Assembly: GCA_963978895.1 (NCBI GenBank)
Contig: OZ022238.1
Coordinates: forward strand, 41,050,134 to 41,114,133
DNA length: 64,000 bases
Source of the DNA: Erpobdella octoculata
Taxonomy: Eukaryota > Annelida > Clitellata > Hirudinida > Erpobdellidae
Direction: 5' to 3'
Shown: positions 10,287 to 21,814 of the stretch, piece by piece
Layout of the letters: each line of letters begins with the position of its first letter
Position numbering within the stretch: the first letter of the stretch is position 1
Made by a program: the position numbers and the translations under genes
The notes under the pieces: model-generated
What the model saw: the letters and a program-made list of their open reading frames with translations, nothing else
Told to the model about the DNA's origin: nothing
Database searches by the model: none

Positions 10287-11177
10287 TTATACATTTAACG
10301 CTTTTAGAGAATTGAAAAACGTATTCGGTGTTTCAGAACAGACACCTTTCACCAATGCTTTTTGACGCATTTCTTTGTCACCTGTCAGCAGGACAAGATA
10401 CATTGTATCGTTCTTATTGTTTTTGAGAACTTCGCAGCATTTCACGATCACGTCATCATTATAACTTGAACCCCGACCGGATTTGTCGTCATCATTAGTT
10501 TGTTCGGAAAACGATGAAAATATACCTTTAGCAGTACAAAATGAAATAAGAGGATATTTCGATACAGGTTCACTTTTCAAAAAAGCACAAGCACGAGCTG
10601 CTTTTAGTTTCAAGTTTTCAATTTTTTCAGACGTTTCTCCAGGTTTAAGTTTTCGGCCATTGCAAGCTAAATTAGTTAGTTCATGAGTCACCATAGTTGG
10701 TACCACAAATTTGAATGTTCCCTTTTTCATTATTTCGACAAACTCTGCCAAATAATCTAGCAGAGCATTTGTGTCGAGAACAACCGTTAAAGCGTATTTC
10801 TGTTGTGTATTTTGAATCAAGTTGTATGCGTAAACTGTTTTTAAGTTCACTGGTATAGGCGAGTCTAATGTTTTTCTGACGTTTATTGGGTTTTGAGAAG
10901 TTCGGTTGCAAATCTGTACTGCCTCAACATTTTTGCTTTCATTTTCTGCGTTCTTTTTAATGATGTGTTTTTTTCCATGTCTGTCATAGTAACATTTTAC
11001 ACCTGTCTGGTCAATAAGATACTCTGACTTTTTGCAAGCAGATTTTAAATGATTTTCTTCGAAACAATGAGTTTCAGCTAAATTGAGCTCTGTTTTACGT
11101 TGAAAAAAGCCAGTGTTAAAATATTCAGCAGGTCTCTGGATAAGTACGGGTTGAACGTACACGATACAAGATGCCAT
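10287..11177 (-). CDS. Unit 8: PIN-domain protein, intact (296 aa)
   Basis: The open frame has all PIN acidic residues. Differences from the array consensus include H14Q, Y21N, V54L, I154T, C239Y and T256N. The 5' half (H14Q, Y21N, V54L) and its upstream flank match units 10 and 12's neighbourhood, showing that the 5' part of this copy took part in the dimer duplication that follows. The TATA box is at 11308-11315. Confidence 0.72.
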   Translation of the reverse strand: MASCIVYVQPVLIQRPAEYFNTGFFQRKTELNLAETHCFEENHLKSACKKSEYLIDQTGVKCYYDRHGKKHIIKKNAENESKNVEAVQICNRTSQNPINVRKTLDSPIPVNLKTVYAYNLIQNTQQKYALTVVLDTNALLDYLAEFVEIMKKGTFKFVVPTMVTHELTNLACNGRKLKPGETSEKIENLKLKAARACAFLKSEPVSKYPLISFCTAKGIFSSFSEQTNDDDKSGRGSSYNDDVIVKCCEVLKNNKNDTMYLVLLTGDKEMRQKALVKGVCSETPNTFFNSLKALNV

Positions 11178-11727
11178 GACAAGCTAAAAAGTGTTAACTG
11201 AAAACAGTGTATAGAAAGATACAGAGCACATTCTTAGTCCAAATCGCTGAGGAGTGTATACGGCTCTGAGTCAAAATATCAAATGACAAAAACGAAAAAG
11301 TTACTCCTATTTATACCCATACGACAATGTCTTCGCGAGAAGATGATTGGCTATACGGCATTAGGTCCTATTTGATTGGATCTAGCAACTCAGTCCTTGC
11401 TACGATTGGTTGTTAAATTCTTTTATATAAACACTTTTATTTGTATGGTTGTTTAAATCAATAATTACAATTATTTATTTATTTATTGTGTTGTATATGA
11501 GTTTGTTGTTAACTTGCTTTGTTCATCTATTATTTTCCTGCTTCTTCTCTCTTTTTCTCCCGCGCGCTCTTTCGCGCCCGGTTGTCTTCCGTTCCCGCTT
11601 AGTTTTCATCACTTGTGTACGTTCGACTTCTTTATTTTCACTTTGAATTGACAATTGTCTAAGTTCAGAAATCGCAGGTGTTCACAAAAAAAGTTATAAT
11701 AGCATTAGCTATTTCTATTTCTTATTT

Positions 11728-12618
11728 TTATACATTTAACGCTTTTAGAGAATTGAAAAACGTATTCGGTGTTTCAGAACAGACATTTTTCACCAATGCT
11801 TTTTGACGCATTTCTTTGTCACCTGTTAGCAGGACAAGATACATTGTATCGGTCTTATTGTTTTTGAGAACTTCGCAGCATTTCACGATCACGTCATCAT
11901 TACAACTTGAACCCCGACCGGATTTGTCGTCATCATTAGTTTGTTCGCAAAACGATGAAAATATACCTTTAGCAGTACAAAATGAAATAAGAGGATATTT
12001 CGATACAGGTTCACTTTTCAAAAAAGCACAAGCACGAGCTGATTTTAGTTTCAAGTTTTCAATTTTTTCAGACGTTTCTCCAGGTTTAAGTTTTCGGCCA
12101 TTGCAAGCTAAATTAGTTAGTTCATGAGTCACCATAGTTGGTACCACAAATTTGAATATTCCCTTTTTCATTATTTCGACAAACTCTGCCAAATAATCTA
12201 GCAAAGCATTTGTGTCGAGAACAACCGTTAAAGCGTATTTCTGTTGTGTATTTTGAATCAAGTTGTATGCGTAAACTGTTTTTAAGTTCACTGGTATAGG
12301 CGAGTCTAATGTTTTTCTGACGTTTATTGGGTTTTGAGAAGTTCGGTTGCAAATCTGTACTGCCTCAACATTTTTGCTTTCATTTTCTGCGTTCTTTTTA
12401 ATGATGTGTTTTTTTCCATGTCTGTCATAGTAACATTTTACACCTGTCTGGTCAATAACATACTCTGACTTTTTGGAAGCAGATTTTAAATGATTTTCTT
12501 CGAAACAATGAGTTTCAGCTAAATTGAGCTCTGTTTTACGTTGAAAAAAGCCAGTGTAAAAATATTCAGCAGGTCTGGGGATAAGTACGGGTTGAACGTA
12601 CACGATACAAGATGCCAT
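11728..12618 (-). CDS. Unit 9: PIN-domain protein, intact (296 aa)
   Basis: First member of a 2,881-bp dimer that is repeated downstream. It carries H14P, C48S, A193S, S224C and G278N, most of which recur in unit 11. The PIN acidic residues are all present. G278N sits in the last helix before the C-terminal TPNTFF motif and also changes the DNA site that a hAT used as its target in another unit. Confidence 0.72.
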   Translation of the reverse strand: MASCIVYVQPVLIPRPAEYFYTGFFQRKTELNLAETHCFEENHLKSASKKSEYVIDQTGVKCYYDRHGKKHIIKKNAENESKNVEAVQICNRTSQNPINVRKTLDSPIPVNLKTVYAYNLIQNTQQKYALTVVLDTNALLDYLAEFVEIMKKGIFKFVVPTMVTHELTNLACNGRKLKPGETSEKIENLKLKSARACAFLKSEPVSKYPLISFCTAKGIFSSFCEQTNDDDKSGRGSSCNDDVIVKCCEVLKNNKTDTMYLVLLTGDKEMRQKALVKNVCSETPNTFFNSLKALNV

Positions 12619-13168
12619 GACAAGCTAAAAAGTGTTAACAGAAAACAGTGTATAGAAAGATACAGAGCACTTTCTTAGTCCAAATCGCTGAGGAGTGTAT
12701 ACGCCTCTGAGTCAAAATATCAAATGACAAAAACCAAAAAGTTGCTCCTATTTATACCCATACGACAATGGCTTCGCGAGAAGATGATTGGCTATACGGC
12801 ATTAGGTCCTATTTGATTGGATCTAGCAACTCAGTCCTTGCTACGATTGGTTGTTAAATTCTTTTATATAAACACTTTTATTTGTATGGTTGTTTAAATA
12901 TATAATTACAATTATTTATTTGTTTATTGTGTTGTATATGAGTTTGTTGTTAACTTGCATTGTTCATCTATTATTTTCCTGCTTCTTCTCTCTTTTTCTC
13001 CCGCGCGCTCTTTCGCGCCCGGTTGTCTTCCGTTCCCGCTTAGATTTCATCACTTGTGTACGTTCGACTTCTTTATTTTCACTTTGAATAGACAATTGTC
13101 TAAGTTCAGAAATCGCAGGTGTTCACAAAAAAAGTTCTAATAGCATTAGCTATTTCTATTTCTTATTT

Positions 13169-14058
13169 TTATACATTTAACGCTTTTAGAGAATTGAAAA
13201 ACGTATTCGGTGTTTCAGAACAGACACCTTTCACCAATGCTTTTTGACGCATTTCTTTGTCACCTGTTAGCAGGACAAGATACATTGTATCGGTCTTATT
13301 GTTTTTAAGAACTTCGCAGCATTTTACGATCACGTCATCATTACAACTTGAACCCCGACCGGATTTGTCGTCATCATTAGTTTGTTCGGAAAACGATGAA
13401 AATATACCTTTAGCAGTACAAAATGAAATAAGAGGATATTTCGATACAGGTTCACTTTTCAAAAAAGCACAAGCACGAGCTGCTTTTAGTTTCAAGTTTT
13501 CAATTTTTTCAGACGTTTCTCCAGGTTTAAGTTTTCGGCCGTTGCAAGCTAAATTAATTATTTCATGAGTCACCATAGTTGGTACCACAAATTTGAATAT
13601 TCCCTTTTTATTATTTCGACAAACTCTGCTAAATAATCTAGCAGAGCATTTGTGTCGAGAACAACCGTTAAAGCGTATTTCTGTTGTGTATTTTGAATCA
13701 AGTTGTATGCGTAAACTGTTTTTAAGTTCACTGGTATAGGCGAGTCTAATGTTTTTCTGACGTTTATTGGGTTTTGAGAAGTTCGGTTGCAAATCTGTAC
13801 TGCCTCAACATTTTTGCTTTCATTTTCTGCGTTCTTTTTAATGATGTGTTTTTTTCCATGTCTGTCATAGTAACATTTTACACCTGTCTGGTCAATAAGA
13901 TACTCTGACTTTTTGCAAGCAGATTTTAAATGATTTTCTTCGAAACAATGAGTTTCAGCTAAATTGAGCTCTGTTTTACGTTGAAAAAAGCCAGTGTTAA
14001 AATATTCAGCAGGTCTCTGGATAAGTACGGGTTGAACGTACACGATACAAGATGCCAT
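13169..14058 (-). pseudogene. Unit 10 PIN gene, one-base deletion
   Basis: A single base is missing near 13610 (CCCTTTTTATT instead of CCCTTTTTCATT), at about residue 151. The N-terminal frame (from 14058) ends after 162 residues, just past the first PIN Asp, and the rest of the PIN domain lies in another frame. The identical lesion occurs in unit 12, so it existed before the dimer was duplicated. Confidence 0.87.
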
Positions 14059-14608
14059 GACAAGCTAAAAAGTGTTAACTGAAAACAGTGTATAGAAAGA
14101 TACAGAGCACATTCTTAGTCCAAATCGCTGAGGAGTGTATACGGCTCTGAGTCAAAATATCAAATGACAAAAACGAAAAAGTTACTCCTATTTATACCCA
14201 TACGACAATGTCTTCGCGAGAAGATGATTGGCTATACGGCATTAGGTCCTATTTGATTGGATCTAGCAACTCAGTCCTTGCTACGATTGGTTGTTAAATT
14301 CTTTTATATAAACACTTTTATTTGTATGGTTGTTTAAATCAATAATTACAATTATTTATTTATTTATTGTGTTGTATATGAGTTTGTTGTTAACTTGCTT
14401 TGTTCATCTATTATTTTCCTGCTTCTTCTCTCTTTTTCTCCCGCGCGCTCTTTCGCGCCCGGTTGTCTTCCGTTCCCGCTTAGTTTTCATCACTTGTGTA
14501 CGTTCGACTTCTTTATTTTCACTTTGAATTGACAATTGTCTAAGTTCAGAAATCGCAGGTGTTCACAAAAAAAGTTATAATAGCATTAGCTATTTCTATT
14601 TCTTATTT

Positions 14609-15499
14609 TTATACATTTAACGCTTTTAGAGAATTGAAAAACGTATTCGGTGTTTCAGAACAGACATTTTTCACCAATGCTTTTTGACGCATTTCTTTGT
14701 CACCTGTTAGCAGGACAAGATACATTGTATCGGTCTTATTGTTTTTGAGAACTTCGCAGCATTTCACGATCACGTCATCATTACAACTTGAACCCCGACC
14801 GGATTTGTCGTCATCATTAGTTTGTTCGCAAAACGATGAAAATATACCTTTAGCAGTACAAAATGAAATAAGAGGATATTTCGATACAGGTTCACTTTTC
14901 AAAAAAGCACAAGCACGAGCTGATTTTAGTTTCAAGTTTTCAATTTTTTCAGACGTTTCTCCAGGTTTAAGTTTTCGGCCATTGCAAGCTAAATTAGTTA
15001 GTTCATGAGTCACCATAGTTGGTACCACAAATTTGAATATTCCCTTTTTCATTATTTCGACAAACTCTGCCAAATAATCTAGCAAAGCATTTGTGTCGAG
15101 AACAACCGTTAAAGCGTATTTCTGTTGTGTATTTTGAATCAAGTTGTATGCGTAAACTGTTTTTAAGTTCACTGGTATAGGCGAGTCTAATGTTTTTCTG
15201 ACGTTTATTGGGTTTTGAGAAGTTCGGTTGCAAATCTGTACTGCCTCAACATTTTTGCTTTCATTTTCTGCGTTCTTTTTAATGATGTGTTTTTTTCCAT
15301 GTCTGTCATAGTAACATTTTACACCTGTCTGGTCAATAACATACTCTGACTTTTTGCAAGGAGATTTTAAATGATTTTCTTCGAAACAATGAGTTTCAGC
15401 TAAATTGAGCTCTGTTTTACGTTGAAAAAAGCCAGTGTAAAAATATTCAGCAGGTCTGGGGATAAGTACGGGTTGAACGTACACGATACAAGATGCCAT
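14609..15499 (-). CDS. Unit 11: PIN-domain protein, intact (296 aa)
   Basis: Sister of unit 9 in the duplicated dimer. It shares H14P, A193S, S224C and G278N but has A47P and keeps C48. The complete PIN acidic set (D135, E166, D241/D242, D267) is present. So few differences separate it from unit 9 over 2.9 kb that the duplication must be recent or the copies are being homogenised. Confidence 0.72.
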   Translation of the reverse strand: MASCIVYVQPVLIPRPAEYFYTGFFQRKTELNLAETHCFEENHLKSPCKKSEYVIDQTGVKCYYDRHGKKHIIKKNAENESKNVEAVQICNRTSQNPINVRKTLDSPIPVNLKTVYAYNLIQNTQQKYALTVVLDTNALLDYLAEFVEIMKKGIFKFVVPTMVTHELTNLACNGRKLKPGETSEKIENLKLKSARACAFLKSEPVSKYPLISFCTAKGIFSSFCEQTNDDDKSGRGSSCNDDVIVKCCEVLKNNKTDTMYLVLLTGDKEMRQKALVKNVCSETPNTFFNSLKALNV

Positions 15500-16049
15500 G
15501 ACAAGCTAAAAAGTGTTAACAGAAAACAGTGTATAGAAAGATACAGAGCACTTTCTTAGTCCAAATCGCTGAGGAGTGTATACGCCTCTGAGTCAAAATA
15601 TCAAATGACAAAAACCAAAAAGTTGCTCCTATTTATACCCATACGACAATGGCTTCGCGAGAAGATGATTGGCTATACGGCATTAGGTCCTATTTGATTG
15701 GATCTAGCAACTCAGTCCTTGCTACGATTGGTTGTTAAATTCTTTTATATAAACACTTTTATTTGTATGGTTGTTTAAATATATAATTACAATTATTTAT
15801 TTGTTTATTGTGTTGTATATGAGTTTGTTGTTAACTTGCATTGTTCATCTATTATTTTCCTGCTTCTTCTCTCTTTTTCTCCCGCGCGCTCTTTCGCGCC
15901 CGGTTGTCTTCCGTTCCCGCTTAGATTTCATCACTTGTGTACGTTCGACTTCTTTATTTTCACTTTGAATAGACAATTGTCTAAGTTCAGAAATCGCAGG
16001 TGTTCACAAAAAAAGTTCTAATAGCATTAGCTATTTCTATTTCTTATTT

Positions 16050-16938
16050 TTATACATTTAACGCTTTTAGAGAATTGAAAAACGTATTCGGTGTTTCAGA
16101 ACAGACACCTTTCACCAATGCTTTTTGACGCATTTCTTTGTCACCTGTTAGCAGGACAAGATACATTGTATCGGTCTTATTGTTTTTAAGAACTTCGCAG
16201 CATTTTACGATCACGTCATCATTACAACTTGAACCCCGACCGGATTTGTCGTCATCATTAGTTTGTTCGGAAAACGATGAAAATATACCTTTAGCAGTAC
16301 AAAATGAAATAAGAGGATATTTCGATACAGGTTCACTTTTCAAAAAAGCACAAGCACGAGCTGCTTTTAGTTTCAAGTTTTCAATTTTTTCAGACGTTTC
16401 TCCAGGTTTAAGTTTTCGGCCGTTGCAAGCTAAATTAATTATTTCATGAGTCACCATAGTTGGTACCACAAATTTGAATATTCCCTTTTTATTATTTCGA
16501 CAAACTCTGCTAAATAATCTAGCAGAGCATTTGTGTCGAGAACAACCGTTAAAGCGTATTTCTGTTGTGTATTTTGAATCAAGTTGTATGCGTAAACTGT
16601 TTTTAAGTTCACTGGTATAGGCGAGTCTAATGTTTTTCTGACGTTTATTGGGTTTTGAGAAGTTCGGTTGCAAATCTGTACTGCCTCAACATTTTTGCTT
16701 TCATTTTCTGCGTTCTTTTAATGATGTGTTTTTTTTCATGTCTGTCATAGTAACATTTTACACCTGTCTGGTCAATAACATAATCTGACTTTTTGCAAGC
16801 AGATTTTAAATGATTTTCTTCAAAACAATGAGTTTCAGCTAAATTGAGCTCTGTGTTACGTTGAAAAAAGCCAGTGTAAAAATATTCAGCAGGTCTGTGG
16901 ATAAGTACGGGTTGAACCTACACGATACAAGATGCCAT
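16050..16938 (-). pseudogene. Unit 12 PIN gene, two one-base deletions
   Basis: It has the same deletion as unit 10 (near 16491) plus a second missing T near 16718, in the segment for residues ~75-80. The second lesion is absent from unit 10, so decay continued after the dimer duplication. The C-terminal 207-codon frame (16050-16673) covers only part of the PIN domain in frame. Confidence 0.85.
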
Positions 16939-17487
16939 GACAAGCTAAAAAGTGTTAACAGAAAACAGTGTATAGAAAGATACAGAGCACTATCTTAGTC
17001 CAAATCGCTGAGGAGTGTATACGCCTCTGAGTCAAAATATCAAATGACAAAAACCAAAAAGTTACTCCTATTTATACCCATACGACAATGGCTTCGCGAG
17101 AAGATGATTGGCTATACGGCATTAGGTCCTATTTAATTGGATCTAGCAACTCAGTCCTTGCTACGATTGGTTGTTAAATTCTTTTATAAAAACACTTTTA
17201 TTTGTATGGTTGTTTAAATATATAATTACAATTATTTATTTATTTATTGTGTTGTATATGAGTTTGTTGTTAACTTGCATTGTTCATCTATTATTTTCCT
17301 GCTTCTTCTCTCTTTTTCTCCCGCGCGCTCTTTCGCGCCCGGTTGTCTTCCGTTCCCGCATAGTTTTCATCACTTGTGTACGTTCGACTTCTTTATTTTC
17401 ACTTTGAATTGACAATTGTCTAAGTTCAGAAATCGCAGGTGTTCACAAAAAAGTTCTAATAGCATTAGCTATTTCTATTTCTTATTT

Positions 17488-18378
17488 TTATACATTTAAC
17501 GCTTTTAGAGAATTGAAAAACGTATTCGGTGTTTCAGAACAGACACCTTTCACCAATGCTTTTTGACGCATTTCTTTGTCACCTGTTAGCAGGACAAGAT
17601 ACATTGTATCGGTCTTATTGTTTTTAAGAACTTCGCAGCATTTCACGATCACGTCATCATTACAACTTGAACCCCGACCGGATTTGTCGTCATCATTAGT
17701 TTGTTCGATAAACGATGAAAATATACCTTTAGCAGTACAAAATGAAATAAGAGGATATTTCGATACAGGTTCACTTTTCAAAAATGCACAAGCACGAGCT
17801 GCTTTTAGTTTCAAGTTTTCAATTTTTTCAGACGTTTCTCAAGGTTTAAGTTTTCGGCCATTGCAAGCTAAATTAGTTAGTTCATGAGTCACCATAGTTG
17901 TTACCACAAATTTGAATATTCCCTTTTTCATTATTTCGACAAACTCTGCCAAATAATCTAGCAGAGCATTTGTGTCGAGAACAACCGTTAAAGCGTATTT
18001 CTGTTGTGTATTTTGAATCGAGTTGTATGCGTAAACTGTTTTTAAGTTCACTGGTATAGGCGAGTCTAATGTTTTTCTGACGTTTATTGGGTTTTGAGAA
18101 GTTCGGTTGCAAATCTGTACTGCCTCAACATTTTTGCTTTCATTTTCTGCGTTCTTTTTATTGATGTGTTTTTTTCCATGTCTGTCATAGTAACATTTTA
18201 GACCTGTCTGGTCAATAACATACTCTGACTTTTTGCAAGCAGATTTTAAATGATTTTCTTCGAAACAATGAGTTTCAGCTAAATTGAGCTCTGTTTTACG
18301 TTGAAAAAAGCCAGTATAAAAATATTCAGCAAGTCTGTGGATAAGTACGGGTTGAACGTACACGATACAAGATGCCAT
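17488..18378 (-). pseudogene. Unit 13 PIN gene, nonsense at residue ~181
   Basis: A GGA-to-TGA type change at 17839-17841 (plus-strand TCA) splits the frame after residue ~180, between the E166 and NDD motifs. P16L, V60L and I73N are shared with unit 20, which lies exactly 10,898 bp away. The pair 13-14 therefore corresponds to the pair 20-21. Confidence 0.85.
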
Positions 18379-18928
18379 GACAAGCTAAAAAGTGTTAACA
18401 GAAAACAGTGTATAGAAAGATACAGAGCACATTCTTAGTCCAAATCGCTGAGGAGTGTATACGCCTCTGAGTCAAAATATCAAATGACAAAAACGAAAAA
18501 GTTACTCCTATTTATACCCATACGACAATGGCTTCGCGAGAAGATGATTGGCTATACGGCATTAGGTCCTATTTGATTGGATCTAGCAACTCAGTCCTTG
18601 CTACGATTGGTTGTTAAATTCTTTTATATAAACACTTTTATTTGTATGGTTGTTTAAATATATAATGACAATTATTTATTTGTTTATTGTGTTGTATATG
18701 AGTTTGTTGTTAACTTGCATTGTTCATCTATTATTTTCCTGCTTCTTCTCTCTTTTTCTCCCGCGCGCTCTTTCGCGCCCGGTTGTCTTCCGTTCCCGCT
18801 TAGTTTTCATCACTTGTGTACGTTCGACTTCTTTATTTTCACTTTGAATTGACAATTGTCTAAGTTCAGAAATCGCAGGTGTTCACAAAAAAAGTTCTAA
18901 TAGCATTAGCTATTTCTATTTCTTATTT

Positions 18929-19816
18929 TTATACATTTAACGCTTTTAGAGAATTGAAAAACGTATTCGGTGTTTCAGAACAGACACCTTTCACCAATGC
19001 TTTTTGACGCATTTCTTTGTCACCTGTTAGCAGGACAAGATACAATGTATCGGTCTTATTGTTTTTAAGAACTTCGCAGCATTTCACGATCACGTCATCA
19101 TTACAACTTGAACCCCGACCGGATTTGTCGTCATCATTAGTTTGTTCGGAAAACGATGAAAATATACCTTTAGCAGTACAAAATGAAATAAGAGGATATT
19201 TCGATACAGGTTCACTTTTCAAAAAAGCACAAGCACGAGCTGCTTTTAGTTTCAAGTTTTCAATTTTTTCAGACGTTTCTCCAGGTTTACGTTTTCGGCC
19301 ATTGCAAGCTAAATTAGTTAGTTCATGAGTCACCATAGTTGGTACCACAAATTTGAATATTCCCTTTTTCATTATTTCGACAAACTCTGCCAAATAATCT
19401 AGCAGAGCAATTGTGTCGAGAACAACCGTTAAAGCGTATTTCTGTTTTGTATTTTGAATCAAGTTGTATGCGTAAACTGTTTTTAAGTTCACTGGTATAG
19501 GCGAGTCTGTTTTTCTGACTTTTATTGGGTTTTGAGAAGTTCGGTTGCAAATCTGTACTGCCTCAACATTTTTGTTTTCATTTTCTGCGTTCTTTTTAAT
19601 GTTGTGTTTTTTTCCATGTCTGTCATAGTAACATTTTACACCTGTCTGGTCAATAACATACTCTGACTTTTTGCAAGCAGATTTTAAATGATTTTCTTCG
19701 AAACAATGAGTTTCAGCTAAATTGAGCTCTGTTTTACGTTGAAAAAAGCCAGTGTAAAAATATTCAGCAGGTCTGTGGATAAGTACGGGTTGAACGTACA
19801 CAATACAAGATGCCAT
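18929..19816 (-). CDS. Unit 14: PIN-domain protein, intact (295 aa), DTI variant
   Basis: First member of a distinct haplotype (units 14-18 and 21) marked by loss of L104, with I72N, S81N, N99K, Q125K and L177R. It alone has DTI instead of DTN (N137I), replacing a polar residue next to the first catalytic Asp, which could weaken metal or substrate contacts. It also has M259L. The acidic residues themselves are intact. Confidence 0.7.
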   Translation of the reverse strand: MASCIVYVQPVLIHRPAEYFYTGFFQRKTELNLAETHCFEENHLKSACKKSEYVIDQTGVKCYYDRHGKKHNIKKNAENENKNVEAVQICNRTSQNPIKVRKTDSPIPVNLKTVYAYNLIQNTKQKYALTVVLDTIALLDYLAEFVEIMKKGIFKFVVPTMVTHELTNLACNGRKRKPGETSEKIENLKLKAARACAFLKSEPVSKYPLISFCTAKGIFSSFSEQTNDDDKSGRGSSCNDDVIVKCCEVLKNNKTDTLYLVLLTGDKEMRQKALVKGVCSETPNTFFNSLKALNV

Positions 19817-20371
19817 GACAAGCTAAAAAGTGTTAACAGAAAACAGTGTATAGAAAGATACAGAGCACATTCTTAGTCCAAATCGCTGAGGAGTGTATAC
19901 GGCCTCTGAGTCAAAATATCAAATGACAAAAACGAAAAAGTTACTCCTATTTATACCCATACGACAATGGCTTCGCGAGAAGATGATTGGCTATACGGCA
20001 TTAGGTCCTATTTGATTGGATCTAGCAACTCAGTCCTTGCTACGATTGGTTGTTAAATTCTTTTATATAAACACTTTTATTTGTATGGTTGTTTAAATAT
20101 ATAATAACAATTATTTATTTATTTATTTATTGTGTTGTATATGAGTTTGTTGTTAACTTGCATTGTTCATCTATTATTTTCGTGCTTCTTCTCTTTTTTT
20201 CTCCCGCGCGCTCTTTCGCTCCCGGTTGTCTTCCGTTCCCGCTTAGTTTTCATCACTTGTGTACGTTCGACTTCTTTATTTTCACTTTGAATTGACAATT
20301 GTCTGAGTTCAGAAATCGCAGGTGTTCACAAAAAAAGTTCTAATAGCATTAGCTATTTCTATTTCTTATTT

Positions 20372-21259
20372 TTATACATTTAACGCTTTTAGAGAATTGA
20401 AAAACGTATTCGGTGTTTCAGAACAGACACCTTTCACCAATGCTTTTTGACGCATTTCTTTGTCACCTGTCAGCAGGACAAGATACATTGTATCGGTCTT
20501 ATTGTTTTTAAGAACTTCGCAGCATTTCACGATCACGTCATCATTACAACTTGAACCCCGACCGGATTTGTCGTCATCATTAGTTTGTTCGGAAAACGAT
20601 GAAAATATACCTTTAGCAGTACAAAATGAAATAAGAGGATATTTCGATACAGGTTCACTTTTCAAAAAAGCACAAGCACGAGCTGCTTTTAGTTTCAAGT
20701 TTTCAATTTTTTCAGACGTTTCTCCAGGTTTACGTTTTCGGCCATTGCAAGCTAAATTAGTTAGTTCATGAGTCACCATAGTTGGTACCACAAATTTGAA
20801 TATTCCCTTTTTCATTATTTCGACAAACTCTGCCAAATAATCTAGCAGAGCATTTGTGTCGAGAACAACCGTTAAAGCGTATTTCTGTTTTGTATTTTGA
20901 ATCAAGTTGTATGCGTAAACTGTTTTTAAGTTCACTGGTATAGGCGAGTCTGTTTTTCTGACTTTTATTGGGTTTTGAGAAGTTCGGTTGCAAATCTGTA
21001 CTGCCTCAACATTTTTGTTTTCATTTTCTGCGTTCTTTTTAATGTTGTGTTTTTTTCCATGTCTGTCATAGTAACATTTTACACCTGTCTGGTCAATAAC
21101 ATACTCTGACTTTTTGCAAGCAGATTTTAAATGATTTTCTTCGAAACAATGAGTTTCAGCTAAATTGAGCTCTGTTTTACGTTGAAAAAAGCCAGTGTAA
21201 AAATATTCAGCAGGTCTGTGGATAAGTACGGGTTGAACGTACACAATACAAGATGCCAT
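20372..21259 (-). CDS. Unit 15: PIN-domain protein, intact (295 aa)
   Basis: A member of the L104-deleted haplotype with N137 and M259 kept, so the DTN motif is intact. The unit period here becomes 1,443 bp because of an extra TTTA in the spacer and a one-base insertion in the 5' leader (TACGGCCTCTGAG). Its upstream spacer near 20170-20230 carries variants (CTTTCGCTCCC) that recur only beside unit 19 (25980s). Confidence 0.73.
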   Translation of the reverse strand: MASCIVYVQPVLIHRPAEYFYTGFFQRKTELNLAETHCFEENHLKSACKKSEYVIDQTGVKCYYDRHGKKHNIKKNAENENKNVEAVQICNRTSQNPIKVRKTDSPIPVNLKTVYAYNLIQNTKQKYALTVVLDTNALLDYLAEFVEIMKKGIFKFVVPTMVTHELTNLACNGRKRKPGETSEKIENLKLKAARACAFLKSEPVSKYPLISFCTAKGIFSSFSEQTNDDDKSGRGSSCNDDVIVKCCEVLKNNKTDTMYLVLLTGDKEMRQKALVKGVCSETPNTFFNSLKALNV

Positions 21260-21390
21260 GACAAGCTAAAAAGTGTTAACAGAAAACAGTGTATAGAAAG
21301 ATACAGAGCACATTCTTAGTCCAAATCGCTGAGGAGTGTATACGGCCTCTGAGTCAAAATATCAAATGACAAAAACGAAAAAGTTACTCC

Positions 21391-21492
21391 TATTTATACC
21401 CATACGACAATGGCTTCGCGAGAAGATGATTGGCTATACGGCATTAGGTCCTATTTGATTGGATCTAGCAACTCAGTCCTTGCTACGATTGG
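21391..21492 (-). promoter_or_regulatory. Promoter of unit 15 (TATA plus three CCAAT boxes)
   Basis: The TATAAATA box is at 21391-21398, 132 bases before the ATG. CCAAT boxes lie at 21429-21433, 21458-21462 and 21488-21492, again 29 and 30 bp apart. The one-base longer leader in this haplotype does not disturb the TATA-to-CCAAT spacing. Confidence 0.68.
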
Positions 21493-21814
21493 TTGTTAAA
21501 TTCTTTTATATAAACACTTTTATTTGTATGGTTGTTTAAATATATAATAACAATTATTTATTTATTTATTTATTGTGTTGTATATGAGTTTGTTGTTAAC
21601 TTGCATTGTTCATCTATTATTTTCCTGCTTCTTCTCTCTTTTTCTCCCGCGCGCTCTTTCGCGCCCGGTTGTCTTCCGTTCCCGCTTAGTTTTCATCACT
21701 TGTGTACGTTCGACTTCTTTATTTTCACTTTGAATTGACAATTGTCTAAGTTCAGAAATCGCAGGTGTTCACAAAAAAAGTTCTAATAGCATTAGCTATT
21801 TCTATTTCTTATTT

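Larger units (their letters stand above)
11728..17488. repeat. 2,881-bp dimer repeated twice (units 9-10 and 11-12)
   Basis: Units 9 and 11 share H14P, A193S, S224C and G278N. Units 10 and 12 share a private one-base deletion in the gene. The spacer variants alternate the same way: the AATCAATAATTAC variant at 11449 and 14330, and the TTAGATTTCATC variant near 13040 and 15922. Distances between matching positions are 2,881 bp. This is a higher-order repeat made by duplicating two units at once. Confidence 0.9.
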
